Source of the DNA: JAGLOK01 sp963675575 | GTDB taxonomy: Bacteria > Bacillota > Clostridia > Christensenellales > UMGS416 | DNA: 64,000 nt | Direction of reading: 5' to 3' | Assembly: GCA_963675575.1 (NCBI GenBank) | Contig: OY776378.1 | Span: forward strand, 992,001-1,056,000 | In this document: positions 54,825-62,585 of the stretch, one piece after another | Position numbering within the stretch: position 1 is the stretch's first letter | Layout: each line of letters opens with the position of its first letter | Translations under genes and position numbers: made by a program | The notes under the pieces: model-generated | Seen by the model: only the letters and a program-made list of their open reading frames with translations | The model's database searches: none | What the model was told of the DNA's origin: nothing

Positions 54825-55424
54825 TTACTCCTTTAGTAGCCCCATTACGCCTATTGCTACAAATAGTATTTCTTCTATAATTAATTGTCGCCTTTTTTCT
54901 AAGTCTTCTATGGACTTAATTATTTCGACTATCGCCGCTATTATCTGATGTGAAATGATTTGACCCATAATTTCATGCTTATAGTTTGGCGAGAATTCTC
55001 TTATATGCTCTATAAAGTGTTGTGATAACAATTCTGACAATTCATTTTTTGCGTTTTCATATTTTGTATCTTTGCTATATTCCAAAAGCAATAATAATCT
55101 ATCATTTAGCATTAACGTTAAAGGATTTATTAGTTCAGATAAAAATTCCCTCCAAACATTGAGGTCTTTACTAATTAGCACCTCGGCGCTTATTTCTCCT
55201 GAATGATGATTCTCCATAAGATATTTGAATTGATTGTAGAAGTCGTCAACCAAGACTTCAAATAGCTGTTCTTTGCTATTGAAATAGTTGTAGAAATTAC
55301 CAATGTTAGTTTCTGCTTTTTTTACAATAGTTCGTATGGAAGATTTTTCGAATCCTTTATTCAGAAATTCTTCCTTTGCACTCTGTATTATTTTATTTTT
55401 TACTTCTTCTTTTTTTATCTGCAT
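54825..55424 (-). CDS. TetR/AcrR family transcriptional regulator
   Basis: A 199-residue repressor. The N-terminal helix-turn-helix is IIQSAKEEFLNKGFEKSSIR followed by NIGNFYNYFNSKEQLFEVL, the rest an all-helical ligand domain. It is the first gene of the ABC exporter operon and should repress it until an inducer binds. A perfect 18-bp palindrome lies 23 bp upstream of its start codon. Confidence 0.93.
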   Translation of the reverse strand: MQIKKEEVKNKIIQSAKEEFLNKGFEKSSIRTIVKKAETNIGNFYNYFNSKEQLFEVLVDDFYNQFKYLMENHHSGEISAEVLISKDLNVWREFLSELINPLTLMLNDRLLLLLEYSKDTKYENAKNELSELLSQHFIEHIREFSPNYKHEIMGQIISHQIIAAIVEIIKSIEDLEKRRQLIIEEILFVAIGVMGLLKE

Positions 55425-55446
55425 TATTCATGTCCTTACGCTTAAA

Positions 55447-55464
55447 AAATAACAGCTGTTATTT
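55447..55464. promoter_or_regulatory. Perfect palindromic operator upstream of tetR
   Basis: AAATAACAGCTGTTATTT is fully symmetric over 18 bp and lies 22 bp before the tetR start. Two TTGACA hexamers lie just beyond it on the minus strand, so it overlaps the transcription start. This is the expected place for autoregulation. Confidence 0.7.
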
Positions 55465-55579
55465 ATTGTGAAGTCTGTCAAGAAAAATGTCAAGCTTTTT
55501 AAAAAATTCATTTGAAATAAATAAAAAGATACGCTATAATTGATACATATTTCACAATATTGTTTTTCGGAGGCTTGTT

Positions 55580-55879
55580 ATGAATCAAATCGTTACACTC
55601 ATTAGGAAAAAAAGCCACCTTTTGCTTGTTATAAATTCAGTAGAGAAGTACATCAAGAATAAATATTTTGATGATAATTTAAAGCAGGTTTGGGATGAGT
55701 ATAACAAAGAGCTTGAAGCAATAGATGCTGAACTCCAAAGCATGAATATTCCTGCACTCGAAGAATTTGAGCAGGAGAAGCTTAAACTTAGGGAGCAAAT
55801 TAATTTTCATGAACAGGAACTCGAAAAATTGAATCAGCAAATTAGGGAGTTAAACGAAATCGCCAGAACTCTAAAATAA
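55580..55879 (+). CDS. Coiled-coil protein, 99 residues, function unknown
   Basis: A small soluble protein. The last two thirds form one charged helix (ELEAIDAELQSMNIPALEEF and QEKLKLREQINFHEQELEKL), likely a coiled coil. A strong ribosome site (CGGAGG) precedes ATG 55580. It is divergent from tetR and followed by a hairpin. I do not recognise it. Confidence 0.75.
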   Translation: MNQIVTLIRKKSHLLLVINSVEKYIKNKYFDDNLKQVWDEYNKELEAIDAELQSMNIPALEEFEQEKLKLREQINFHEQELEKLNQQIRELNEIARTLK

Positions 55880-55902
55880 TTAAAAATATAGTAGCGTAGA
55901 TA

Positions 55903-55984
55903 ACGGGGTTCATTTCAAAAAAAATGAATTCCGTAATATATTAAAATTTTATATTCCGAAGCTATGCTTTAGAGCATTTTTTTT
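55903..55984 (+). terminator. Hairpin pair after the coiled-coil gene
   Basis: A 13-bp stem with two G-T pairs (ACGGGGTTCATTT, 6-base loop, AAATGAATTCCGT, 55903-55934) is followed by a short ATGCT/AGCAT hairpin (55964-55977) with a T8 tail. The second is a plausible terminator; together they insulate the hydrogenase operon. Confidence 0.6.
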
Positions 55985-55992
55985 GCAGGTAA

Positions 55993-56010
55993 TTGTTAAA
56001 GAATTATCAA
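55993..56010. promoter_or_regulatory. Rex-like binding site upstream of the hydrogenase operon
   Basis: TTGTTAA AGAA TTATCAA fits the Rex operator TTGTTAAnnnnTTAACAA at all but one position. Rex is the NADH/NAD+ sensor of Gram-positive bacteria and commonly controls hydrogenase and fermentation genes. The site is about 175 bp before hydC. Confidence 0.5.
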
Positions 56011-56013
56011 TCT

Positions 56014-56075
56014 TTTCCGGCCCCAAAAAAAATTAACGTCCAAGCATAAAAATGATGCCCAGCTTTCCGGCACCA
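56014..56075 (+). repeat. Direct repeat in hydrogenase promoter region
   Basis: TTTCCGGCCCCA (56014-56025) and TTTCCGGCACCA (56064-56075) differ by one base and start exactly 50 bp apart. Their role is unknown; they may be regulator half-sites. Confidence 0.5.
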
Positions 56076-56099
56076 TATTTTTCTCTATGAAAAGTTTTT

Positions 56100-56138
56100 A
56101 AGTTCAAGACGTAATGAACTTGGATTGTTTTTTATACT
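56100..56138 (+). promoter_or_regulatory. Inverted repeat and -10 box of the hydrogenase operon
   Basis: AAGTTCA, 8 bases, TGAACTT (56100-56121) is a perfect 7-bp inverted repeat placed at the -35 position of a TATACT at 56133-56138. The -35 hexamer itself is poor, so a bound regulator is expected. Confidence 0.45.
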
Positions 56139-56183
56139 AAAGACGACTTAACAAAACGACACAAGAAATATGCGGAGGTAAAG

Positions 56184-56681
56184 ATGCAACAAACGGAAGT
56201 AACTAAATGCGGTCAACTCACTGAAGATCAGCAGTACGCTATGCTAAAGGATGTTATCTGCGAGTTTAACTCTGATGAAAAAAATCTCATTCAGATTCTT
56301 CACATGGCACAGGCTATATTCGGATTTCTGCCTGTTGAAGTTCAGAAATTCATTGCTCAAGAGATGGATATGTCAATGTCCAAAATGAGCGGTGTAATTT
56401 CATTTTACTCATTCTTTTCAACTCAGCCAAAAGGCAAGTATACAATTCAGATTTGCTTGGGTACTGCCTGCTACGTGCGCGGAGGAAAAGCAATCGTTGA
56501 CAAAATAAAAGAAATACTGGGAATCGATATCGGCATGACCACCGAAGACGGAAGATTTTCTTTGGAAGTTATGCGTTGTATCGGTGCATGCGGCTTAGCG
56601 CCGGCCATCTCTATCAATGATACGGTTCATAAAAGAGTAAATCCGAACAAACTCCAAGAAATTTTGAACCAATACGTGTAG
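56184..56681 (+). CDS. hydC: NADH-linked hydrogenase subunit HydC (NuoE-like)
   Basis: A 165-residue NuoE-family protein with the thioredoxin-like 2Fe-2S fold: cysteines in CLGTACYVRGG and RCIGACGLAPAI. It is the small subunit that passes electrons between NADH/FMN and the rest of the complex. The N-terminal helical part includes ILHMAQAIFGFLPVEVQKFI. GGAGG precedes ATG 56184. It is first in the operon hydC-hydB-hydA. Confidence 0.93.
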   Translation: MQQTEVTKCGQLTEDQQYAMLKDVICEFNSDEKNLIQILHMAQAIFGFLPVEVQKFIAQEMDMSMSKMSGVISFYSFFSTQPKGKYTIQICLGTACYVRGGKAIVDKIKEILGIDIGMTTEDGRFSLEVMRCIGACGLAPAISINDTVHKRVNPNKLQEILNQYV

Positions 56682-56689
56682 GGGGGAAC

Positions 56690-59600
56690 ATGACAGATAT
56701 AATAAAAAACATAAAAGATTTAGAACTGATTAAGAAACAATTCAATGAAAATGAAAAGAAATTCAAAAAGACTATTTTAATGTGCTATGGTGCAAGCTGT
56801 ATTTCTTCTGATTGCAAAGTTGCGCACGAAGCGCTGGAGAATGCACTGATAGACACAGGCATTAGAAGTGAAATCAATGTAAAGCTTACGGGCTGTATGG
56901 GAACATGCGCGGTTGGTCCCACGATGATAGTTCAGCCGGAAGGAGTTTTCTATTGCAGTTTAACTCCTGAAGGTGTGCAAAAAATAGTTGAAAAACATAT
57001 ACTGGGCGGCGAAATTGTTGAAGAGCTTTGCTATGTTGACAAGAAAACGGGAATTGCTATTCCTCATGTAAAAGATATCGAATATTTCACAAGCCAGCTC
57101 AAAGTTGTTATGAAAAACTGCGGCTCAATTGATTTTTCGTCTCTTGATGAATATATTGCCAATGAAGGCTATTATGCTTTAAGCAAAGTGCTTAATGATA
57201 TGACTCCTGCACAAGTAATTTCAGAAGTTGAAGACTCGGGTTTGCGCGGCAGAGGAGGCGGAGGATTCCCAACAGGCGTAAAGTGGATGCTCGCTCGCCG
57301 TTCTCAGGGTGATCAAAAATATGTAATCTGCAACGCGGATGAAGGAGATCCCGGCGCATTCATGGATAGATGCTTGGTTGAAGGTGATGCTTATCTCGTA
57401 ATTGAGGGTATGGCAATAGCCGGATATGCGATAGGAGCTTCAAAAGGCGTAGTTTATGTGCGTGCGGAATATCCTATAGCAATAGAGCGCTTGGAAGCGG
57501 CAATAAAAATGGCGCGCAAGAAAGGGCTTTTGGGAGAAAATATTCTTGGCTCTGATTTTTCGTTTGATATTGATATACGTATTGGCGCAGGCGCGTTTGT
57601 GTGCGGAGAAGAAACTGCCCTTATTGCTTCAATAGAAGGAAAGCGCGGCGAACCCGTACAAAAACCCCCTTATCCTTCCGACAAAGGATTATACGGTAAG
57701 CCGACAATAATTAACAATGTAGAGACTTTTGGAAATATAACTTCAGTAATTCTAAAAGGCGCGAAATGGTTTGCGGAAATCGGAACAGAAAAAAGCAAGG
57801 GTACGAAAGTGTTCGCTTTAGCCGGGGATATTAATAATACAGGAATCATAGAAGTTCCCATGGGCACAACTTTGGGAGATATCATCTTTGACATTGGCGG
57901 AGGAGTCCCCAATGGCAAAAAATTCAAAGTGGCACAAACGGGCGGCCCTTCGGGAGGATGTCTTACAGCTGAGCATTTAAACACAAAAATGGATTATGAA
58001 TCCTTGGTTGAGCTTGGCGCGATAATGGGTTCGGGCGGACTCATCTGCATGGATGAAGACACGTGCATGGTTGACGTTGCGCGCTATTTCATGGAATTTG
58101 TTCAGGAGGAATCCTGCGGCAAATGCGTTGCATGCAGGCTTGGCACAAAGCGTATGCTTGAAATACTTGAAAACATTACTCAGGGCAAAGGAAAAGAAGG
58201 CGATGTTGAAAAGCTTGTTGAACTTGGTTTGACCATAAAAGACACAGCTCTTTGCGGACTTGGACAAACTGCGCCAAACCCAGTGCTTTCAACAATTAAA
58301 TATTTCAGAGATGAATACGATGAGCATATTCGCGACAAGTATTGCCGTTCAGGCGTTTGCGCCGAGATGTTTATCTCTCCTTGTGAAAACGCTTGCCCGG
58401 CGGGAGTTAATGTCCCCGGATATATCTCGCTTATAGCCGCTGGTCGCGCAACAGACGCATACAAGCTTATACGTCAGGAAAACCCGCTTCCATCGGTTTG
58501 TGGACGTGTATGCACTCATCCTTGCGAATCAAGATGCAGAAGGGCACAGCTTGACGAGCCGCTTGCCATTGCGGACCTTAAGCGTTACGCGGCAGACGAA
58601 ATGATGAAATCCTCCGAGCCTTTCAATGAGTTTATCTTCCCCAAAAACGGTAAATCGGTAGGAGTTATTGGAGCAGGCCCATCCGGACTTACATGCGGAT
58701 ATTATCTTGCGAAACTCGGATATGATGTAACTATCTATGAAAGCCAGCCCACAGCCGGCGGAATGCTTGCTGTTGGAATTCCTGAATACCGCATGCCCAA
58801 AGATATTTTGGAAAAAGAAATCGATACAATCCGTAGGGTTGGAGTAAATATTCTAACCAATACTGAAATCGGGAAAGATATTGCGTTTGAAGATCTAAAA
58901 GAAAAACACGACTCTGTGTATATTGCCACAGGAACCCAGCATTCACGCAAAATTGGAATCGCCGGAGAAAGCCTTGATGGTGTGTACCATGGTTTGGATT
59001 TCTTGAAAGACGTAAATCTTGGAAAAACCGAAAGATTAAGCGGTGTGGTAGCTGTAATCGGAGGCGGAAACACTGCCATTGACGCAGCTCGCACAGCAGT
59101 TCGAATGGGGGCAAAGGAAGTGCATATCTTCTATAGAAGAACAGTTGCTGACATGCCTGCAGACGCACGTGAGATACGGGATGCTATCGAAGAAGGAGTT
59201 AAGATTCACGAGCTCACAAATCCACTAAAAATCAACGGTGATAAAAAAGTTGAGTCCATAAGCTTTGTTGATATGGCTTTGGAAGGCTTTGATTCAAGCG
59301 GACGCAAGGTGCCAAAAGAGGTTCCGGGCAGCGAGTTTAAGTTTGACGTGGATATTATTATCCCGGCTGTCAGCCAATATTCGGATCTTCCGTTTGTTTC
59401 AAAAGACGAAGTGGAAATAACAAGATGGGGAACGTTCGTAGTTGACGGCTCTACCATGATGACCACAATGGACAGCGTGTTCGCGGGCGGCGATGTTGTT
59501 CGCGGAGCGGATGTTGTGATTACAGCAATCGCGGATGGCAAAAACGTAGCCAAATATATCGATATACATCTGGGCGGAAAAGGCGAGCTTAACAAGGGCG

Positions 59601-59782
59601 AGAAAATCGATATACCGATGCCTGAAGATATCGAAGAGTTTTTAGAACACGAACGTTTTGAAATGAAATATCTGGATCCTGAAACGCGAAAAAACACAAA
59701 TGAAGAAGTCGCTTTAGGATTCCACAGACTGAACGCGGTTGCAGAGGCCATGAGATGCCTGCGCTGCGATAGAAGAAATTAG
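56690..59782 (+). CDS. hydB: HydB-like NuoF subunit fused to a GltD/NfnB-like flavoprotein
   Basis: A 1030-residue fusion. Residues 25-115 are a thioredoxin-like 2Fe-2S domain (TILMCYGASC, TGCMGTCAVGP). Residues 120-540 are NuoF: FMN/NADH loop RGRGGGGFPTG, CNADEGDPGAF, GAGAFVCGEETALIASIEG, and the 4Fe-4S ESCGKCVACRLG. From about 545, in place of the usual ferredoxin-like tail of HydB, there is a glutamate-synthase-small-subunit-like module: Fe-S region CENACPAGVNVPGY and CGRVCTHPCESRC, FAD loop GVIGAGPSGL, NAD(P)H loop VIGGGNTAIDAARTA, and FAGGDVV. The end is AMRCLRCD. It lies 8 bp after hydC. Other names are possible; the domain order is clear. Confidence 0.88.
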   Translation: MTDIIKNIKDLELIKKQFNENEKKFKKTILMCYGASCISSDCKVAHEALENALIDTGIRSEINVKLTGCMGTCAVGPTMIVQPEGVFYCSLTPEGVQKIVEKHILGGEIVEELCYVDKKTGIAIPHVKDIEYFTSQLKVVMKNCGSIDFSSLDEYIANEGYYALSKVLNDMTPAQVISEVEDSGLRGRGGGGFPTGVKWMLARRSQGDQKYVICNADEGDPGAFMDRCLVEGDAYLVIEGMAIAGYAIGASKGVVYVRAEYPIAIERLEAAIKMARKKGLLGENILGSDFSFDIDIRIGAGAFVCGEETALIASIEGKRGEPVQKPPYPSDKGLYGKPTIINNVETFGNITSVILKGAKWFAEIGTEKSKGTKVFALAGDINNTGIIEVPMGTTLGDIIFDIGGGVPNGKKFKVAQTGGPSGGCLTAEHLNTKMDYESLVELGAIMGSGGLICMDEDTCMVDVARYFMEFVQEESCGKCVACRLGTKRMLEILENITQGKGKEGDVEKLVELGLTIKDTALCGLGQTAPNPVLSTIKYFRDEYDEHIRDKYCRSGVCAEMFISPCENACPAGVNVPGYISLIAAGRATDAYKLIRQENPLPSVCGRVCTHPCESRCRRAQLDEPLAIADLKRYAADEMMKSSEPFNEFIFPKNGKSVGVIGAGPSGLTCGYYLAKLGYDVTIYESQPTAGGMLAVGIPEYRMPKDILEKEIDTIRRVGVNILTNTEIGKDIAFEDLKEKHDSVYIATGTQHSRKIGIAGESLDGVYHGLDFLKDVNLGKTERLSGVVAVIGGGNTAIDAARTAVRMGAKEVHIFYRRTVADMPADAREIRDAIEEGVKIHELTNPLKINGDKKVESISFVDMALEGFDSSGRKVPKEVPGSEFKFDVDIIIPAVSQYSDLPFVSKDEVEITRWGTFVVDGSTMMTTMDSVFAGGDVVRGADVVITAIADGKNVAKYIDIHLGGKGELNKGEKIDIPMPEDIEEFLEHERFEMKYLDPETRKNTNEEVALGFHRLNAVAEAMRCLRCDRRN

Positions 59783-59792
59783 GGAGGTCACG

Positions 59793-61619
59793 ATGGTCAA
59801 TTTAACAATAAACGGGAAAAATATTCAAGCTGAAAAAGGGTGGACCATACTGAAGGCCGCCAAAGAAAACAATATAAATATACCAACACTTTGCCACTTG
59901 GAAAACATACACGAAATAGGTTCTTGCCGTATATGTATTGTAGAAGTGGAAGGAGCGCGTACGCTTCAGGCTTCTTGCGTAACACCAATCTTTGAAGGAA
60001 TGGTGGTAAAGACACATTCTGAAAAAGTACGCGAGCGCAGAAAAGTTTTATACGAGCTTATTTTATCGGATCATCCGAAGGACTGCTTAAGCTGCGGACG
60101 CAATCAGGACTGCGAACTTCAAAGCTTGGGAGAGATAATCCAAGTGAGTGAATCGCGCTTTGAAGGCGAAAAATCCAAGATATTCGTGGATGACTCAAGC
60201 CCTTCAGTTGTGCGTGACCCCGCGAAATGCATACTGTGCAGACGCTGCGTTACAATCTGCAACGAGGTACAGGGGCTTGGCATACTAAATGCTCAGGGCA
60301 GGGGATTCGCCACTGAAATCACACCCGGCAACGATCTTCTTTTGGGAAGCGCTTCATGTGCCAACTGCGGCCAATGCACAGTGGTGTGCCCGACAAACGC
60401 CATTCATGAAAAAGACTCTCTCGGAGATGTTTGGCAGGCGCTTGCTGACCCGACCAAAACGGTTGTGGTGCAGACAGCTCCAGCTATCCGCGCCGCTTTA
60501 GGCGAGGAGTTCGGCTATCCGATAGGCACATCGGTCACAGGCCAGATGGTTTCCGCACTGCGTGAAATCGGCTTCGACCATGTGTTTGATACAAACTTTA
60601 CGGCTGACCTTACTATCATGGAAGAAGGAACAGAGTTTTTATCGAGAGTGGTAAGCTATTTCCATTCGCTTGGCAAAATCGATGACAAAAAAGTCGAAGA
60701 GCTAGGGATGTCGGACCATTTGACCTCCGCGCCTGTTCTTCCTATGATTACAAGCTGCTCACCCGGCTGGATTAAGTTCATTGAACATTATTATGGCGAT
60801 CAGTTAGGCAATCTGTCTTCTTGCAAATCTCCCCACATGATGCTTGGCGCACTGGTGAAAAATTATTTTGCCAAGAAGGTAAGCGTGGAGCCCAAGGATA
60901 TGTATGTGGTTTCAATCATGCCGTGTACTGCTAAAAAATATGAGGTTACACGTCCAGAAATGGTAAATGACGGTGTGCCAAATGTAGATGCGGTTCTTAC
61001 AACCCGTGAACTTGGGAGAATGATTAAGCAGTCGGGCATCGACTTTAAAAACCTAGAAGAAGATGTCTTTGATAGCCCGATGGGACTTTCAACCGGAGCT
61101 GCTGACATATTCGGCACAACAGGTGGAGTTATGGAAGCTGCTTTGCGTACAGTGTATGAATTGCTCACAGGACGAGAACTACCATTTGACGGCCTGCATG
61201 TAACTCCAATAGTGGGTCTTGATAGGATAAAGACTGCGGCTATCACATTTGAAGACTGCCTGCCTGCTTGGAGCTTCTTAAATGGCGTTGAAGTGAAGGT
61301 TGCCGTAACAAGTGGACTTTCCGGCGCAGCTCAGCTTTTGGATGAAATTAAAGATGGCAAAAGCCCTTATCTCTTTATCGAAGTAATGGGATGCCCGGGC
61401 GGCTGCATAACTGGCGGAGGACAGCCACGAAGCGACGATTTGGAAGTGCGCAAGAAGAGGATGCAGTCTCTTTACACTGAAGATGAAGGCAAGAAACTGC
61501 GCAAGAGCCATGAGAATCCTGACATAACGAAGCTGTATGAAGAGTTTTTGGGTAAGCCTTTGGGACATCATTCGCATGAATTGCTGCATACGACTTATAC
61601 AAAACGCGACAAGTATTAG
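59793..61619 (+). CDS. hydA: NADH-dependent [FeFe] hydrogenase catalytic subunit HydA
   Basis: A 608-residue [FeFe] hydrogenase that makes or uses H2. N-terminus: 2Fe-2S (GSCRICIVEVEGARTLQASC), His-ligated cluster (HPKDCLSCGRNQDCELQ), two 4Fe-4S (CILCRRCVTICNE, CANCGQCTVVCP). H-cluster motifs: L1 TSCSPGWIKFIEHYY, L2 MPCTAKKYE, L3 EVMGCPGGCITGGG. The length and operon fit the trimeric NADH/ferredoxin-coupled (bifurcating) type. It starts 10 bp after hydB. Maturation genes hydEFG are not in the window. A long nested hairpin and a terminator follow. Confidence 0.97.
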   Translation: MVNLTINGKNIQAEKGWTILKAAKENNINIPTLCHLENIHEIGSCRICIVEVEGARTLQASCVTPIFEGMVVKTHSEKVRERRKVLYELILSDHPKDCLSCGRNQDCELQSLGEIIQVSESRFEGEKSKIFVDDSSPSVVRDPAKCILCRRCVTICNEVQGLGILNAQGRGFATEITPGNDLLLGSASCANCGQCTVVCPTNAIHEKDSLGDVWQALADPTKTVVVQTAPAIRAALGEEFGYPIGTSVTGQMVSALREIGFDHVFDTNFTADLTIMEEGTEFLSRVVSYFHSLGKIDDKKVEELGMSDHLTSAPVLPMITSCSPGWIKFIEHYYGDQLGNLSSCKSPHMMLGALVKNYFAKKVSVEPKDMYVVSIMPCTAKKYEVTRPEMVNDGVPNVDAVLTTRELGRMIKQSGIDFKNLEEDVFDSPMGLSTGAADIFGTTGGVMEAALRTVYELLTGRELPFDGLHVTPIVGLDRIKTAAITFEDCLPAWSFLNGVEVKVAVTSGLSGAAQLLDEIKDGKSPYLFIEVMGCPGGCITGGGQPRSDDLEVRKKRMQSLYTEDEGKKLRKSHENPDITKLYEEFLGKPLGHHSHELLHTTYTKRDKY

Positions 61620-61623
61620 AACA

Positions 61624-61736
61624 CTTTAAATGCCGCAAGTTCTAGGTGAGGCCAACGTACCTCGTTTCGATTGCGTATATCGCGATACGCGCACTCATAT
61701 GGTCATTGACCTCACCTGGTCTAGTGACATTTAAAG
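61624..61736. repeat. Long nested hairpin downstream of hydA
   Basis: Three nested, perfectly complementary arms: CTTTAAATG (61624-61632) with CATTTAAAG (61728-61736), AGGTGAGG (61644-61651) with CCTCACCT (61710-61717), and GCGTAT (61673-61678) with ATACGC (61685-61690). The intervals on both sides are nearly equal in length (11/10 and 21/19). It begins 4 bp after the hydA stop. It could be an RNA element in the operon's 3' end or a small palindromic mobile repeat. Confidence 0.7.
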
Positions 61737-61765
61737 AACTCTTTGTGAGTAGATTAATTCAAATG

Positions 61766-61793
61766 AAAGAAACCCAGAAGTGGGTTTCTTTTT
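61766..61793 (+). terminator. Terminator of the hydrogenase operon
   Basis: AAAGAAACCCA, loop GAAG, TGGGTTTCTTT and a T5 run, an intrinsic terminator about 145 bp after hydA. Confidence 0.85.
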
Positions 61794-61811
61794 GTTATTG
61801 TCTGTGAAAAC

Positions 61812-61828
61812 CCCTGGCTGTACCAGGG
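61812..61828. repeat. Short inverted repeat
   Basis: CCCTGG, 5 bases, CCAGGG, 20 bp behind the terminator; no T-tail. Possibly a second, weak stop. Confidence 0.4.
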
Positions 61829-62057
61829 AATCATTCTTTAAGTTAACATTGAAAAGCAAAAAAAGATGCTTGGGAGAGAATCAAATCAGCAATTCAAAAT
61901 TGAGGAGTACTAGTGGCTTTCAAAACTTTATTATGCAAATATTCACATATTCAAATTGATGGATTATATTGTAAGTTGTAGCTTTTTTAATTATAATAAA
62001 TATGTGGAAATTTACTTATTATTTCTATATTTGCATATTAAAATTAAGGAGAGCCTA

Positions 62058-62333
62058 ATGCCTAGTGAAAAACGATGTAATGCTGCAAGAGAAGTAACGG
62101 GCAGCAGATTGACAAACATTGAAATTAATATACAATATTGCGGTTTAAGTAGTTACGATAAATTTATATTATCTAATTCAATAGAAAAAGTATTAAGAAC
62201 GCACAATGTTTCGATAGAAGAAGGTTGGAAAGTTTTCAAGGATGAACTTGAAGATATTGCGTTGGAATATCTGGTGAATTCGGCAACGGCGTTTTGCCTT
62301 TATAAGGATTGGAAAAGTAACAAGAACAAATAA
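62058..62333 (+). CDS. Hypothetical protein, 91 residues
   Basis: A small helical protein starting MPSEKRCNAAREVTGSRL. ATG 62058 is preceded by AAGGAG eight bases upstream; an ATG at 61956 is in frame but without ribosome site. It is charged, without membrane segment or cysteine motif; the C-terminal half is a long helix pair (EGWKVFKDELEDIALEYL). I do not recognise a family. It stands alone. Confidence 0.65.
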   Translation: MPSEKRCNAAREVTGSRLTNIEINIQYCGLSSYDKFILSNSIEKVLRTHNVSIEEGWKVFKDELEDIALEYLVNSATAFCLYKDWKSNKNK

Positions 62334-62585
62334 ATTGGGACATTGAGACGAGTGGCTTAAGAGGTTTTTATACAAAACTTACTCAGGGGCTATAAGATAT
62401 AAACTTGAAGTCGAATATTAACCACAATAGTATGAAGAGCTATTAGTGTTCATATTACATGATATATAGTTTGCTAAATTCACCCACGAATTTAAGTTAA
62501 GTTTAGCACCATCGAAGCCCAAGCGTTAGCGATCAATAACGATTTGTGGTTTATTTACTCTATATCGTTGTGAATATACAATATA
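62334..62585. other. Intergenic region
   Basis: About 250 bp without a convincing gene. It holds one short repeat (TAAATTC, 6 bases, GAATTTA) near 62475-62495 and otherwise nothing I can name. Confidence 0.35.

Noticed and set aside
61624..61736. Integron attC site
   Set aside because: The nested palindrome has no attC core sites (GTTRRRY/RYYYAAC at the ends) and no integrase is near.
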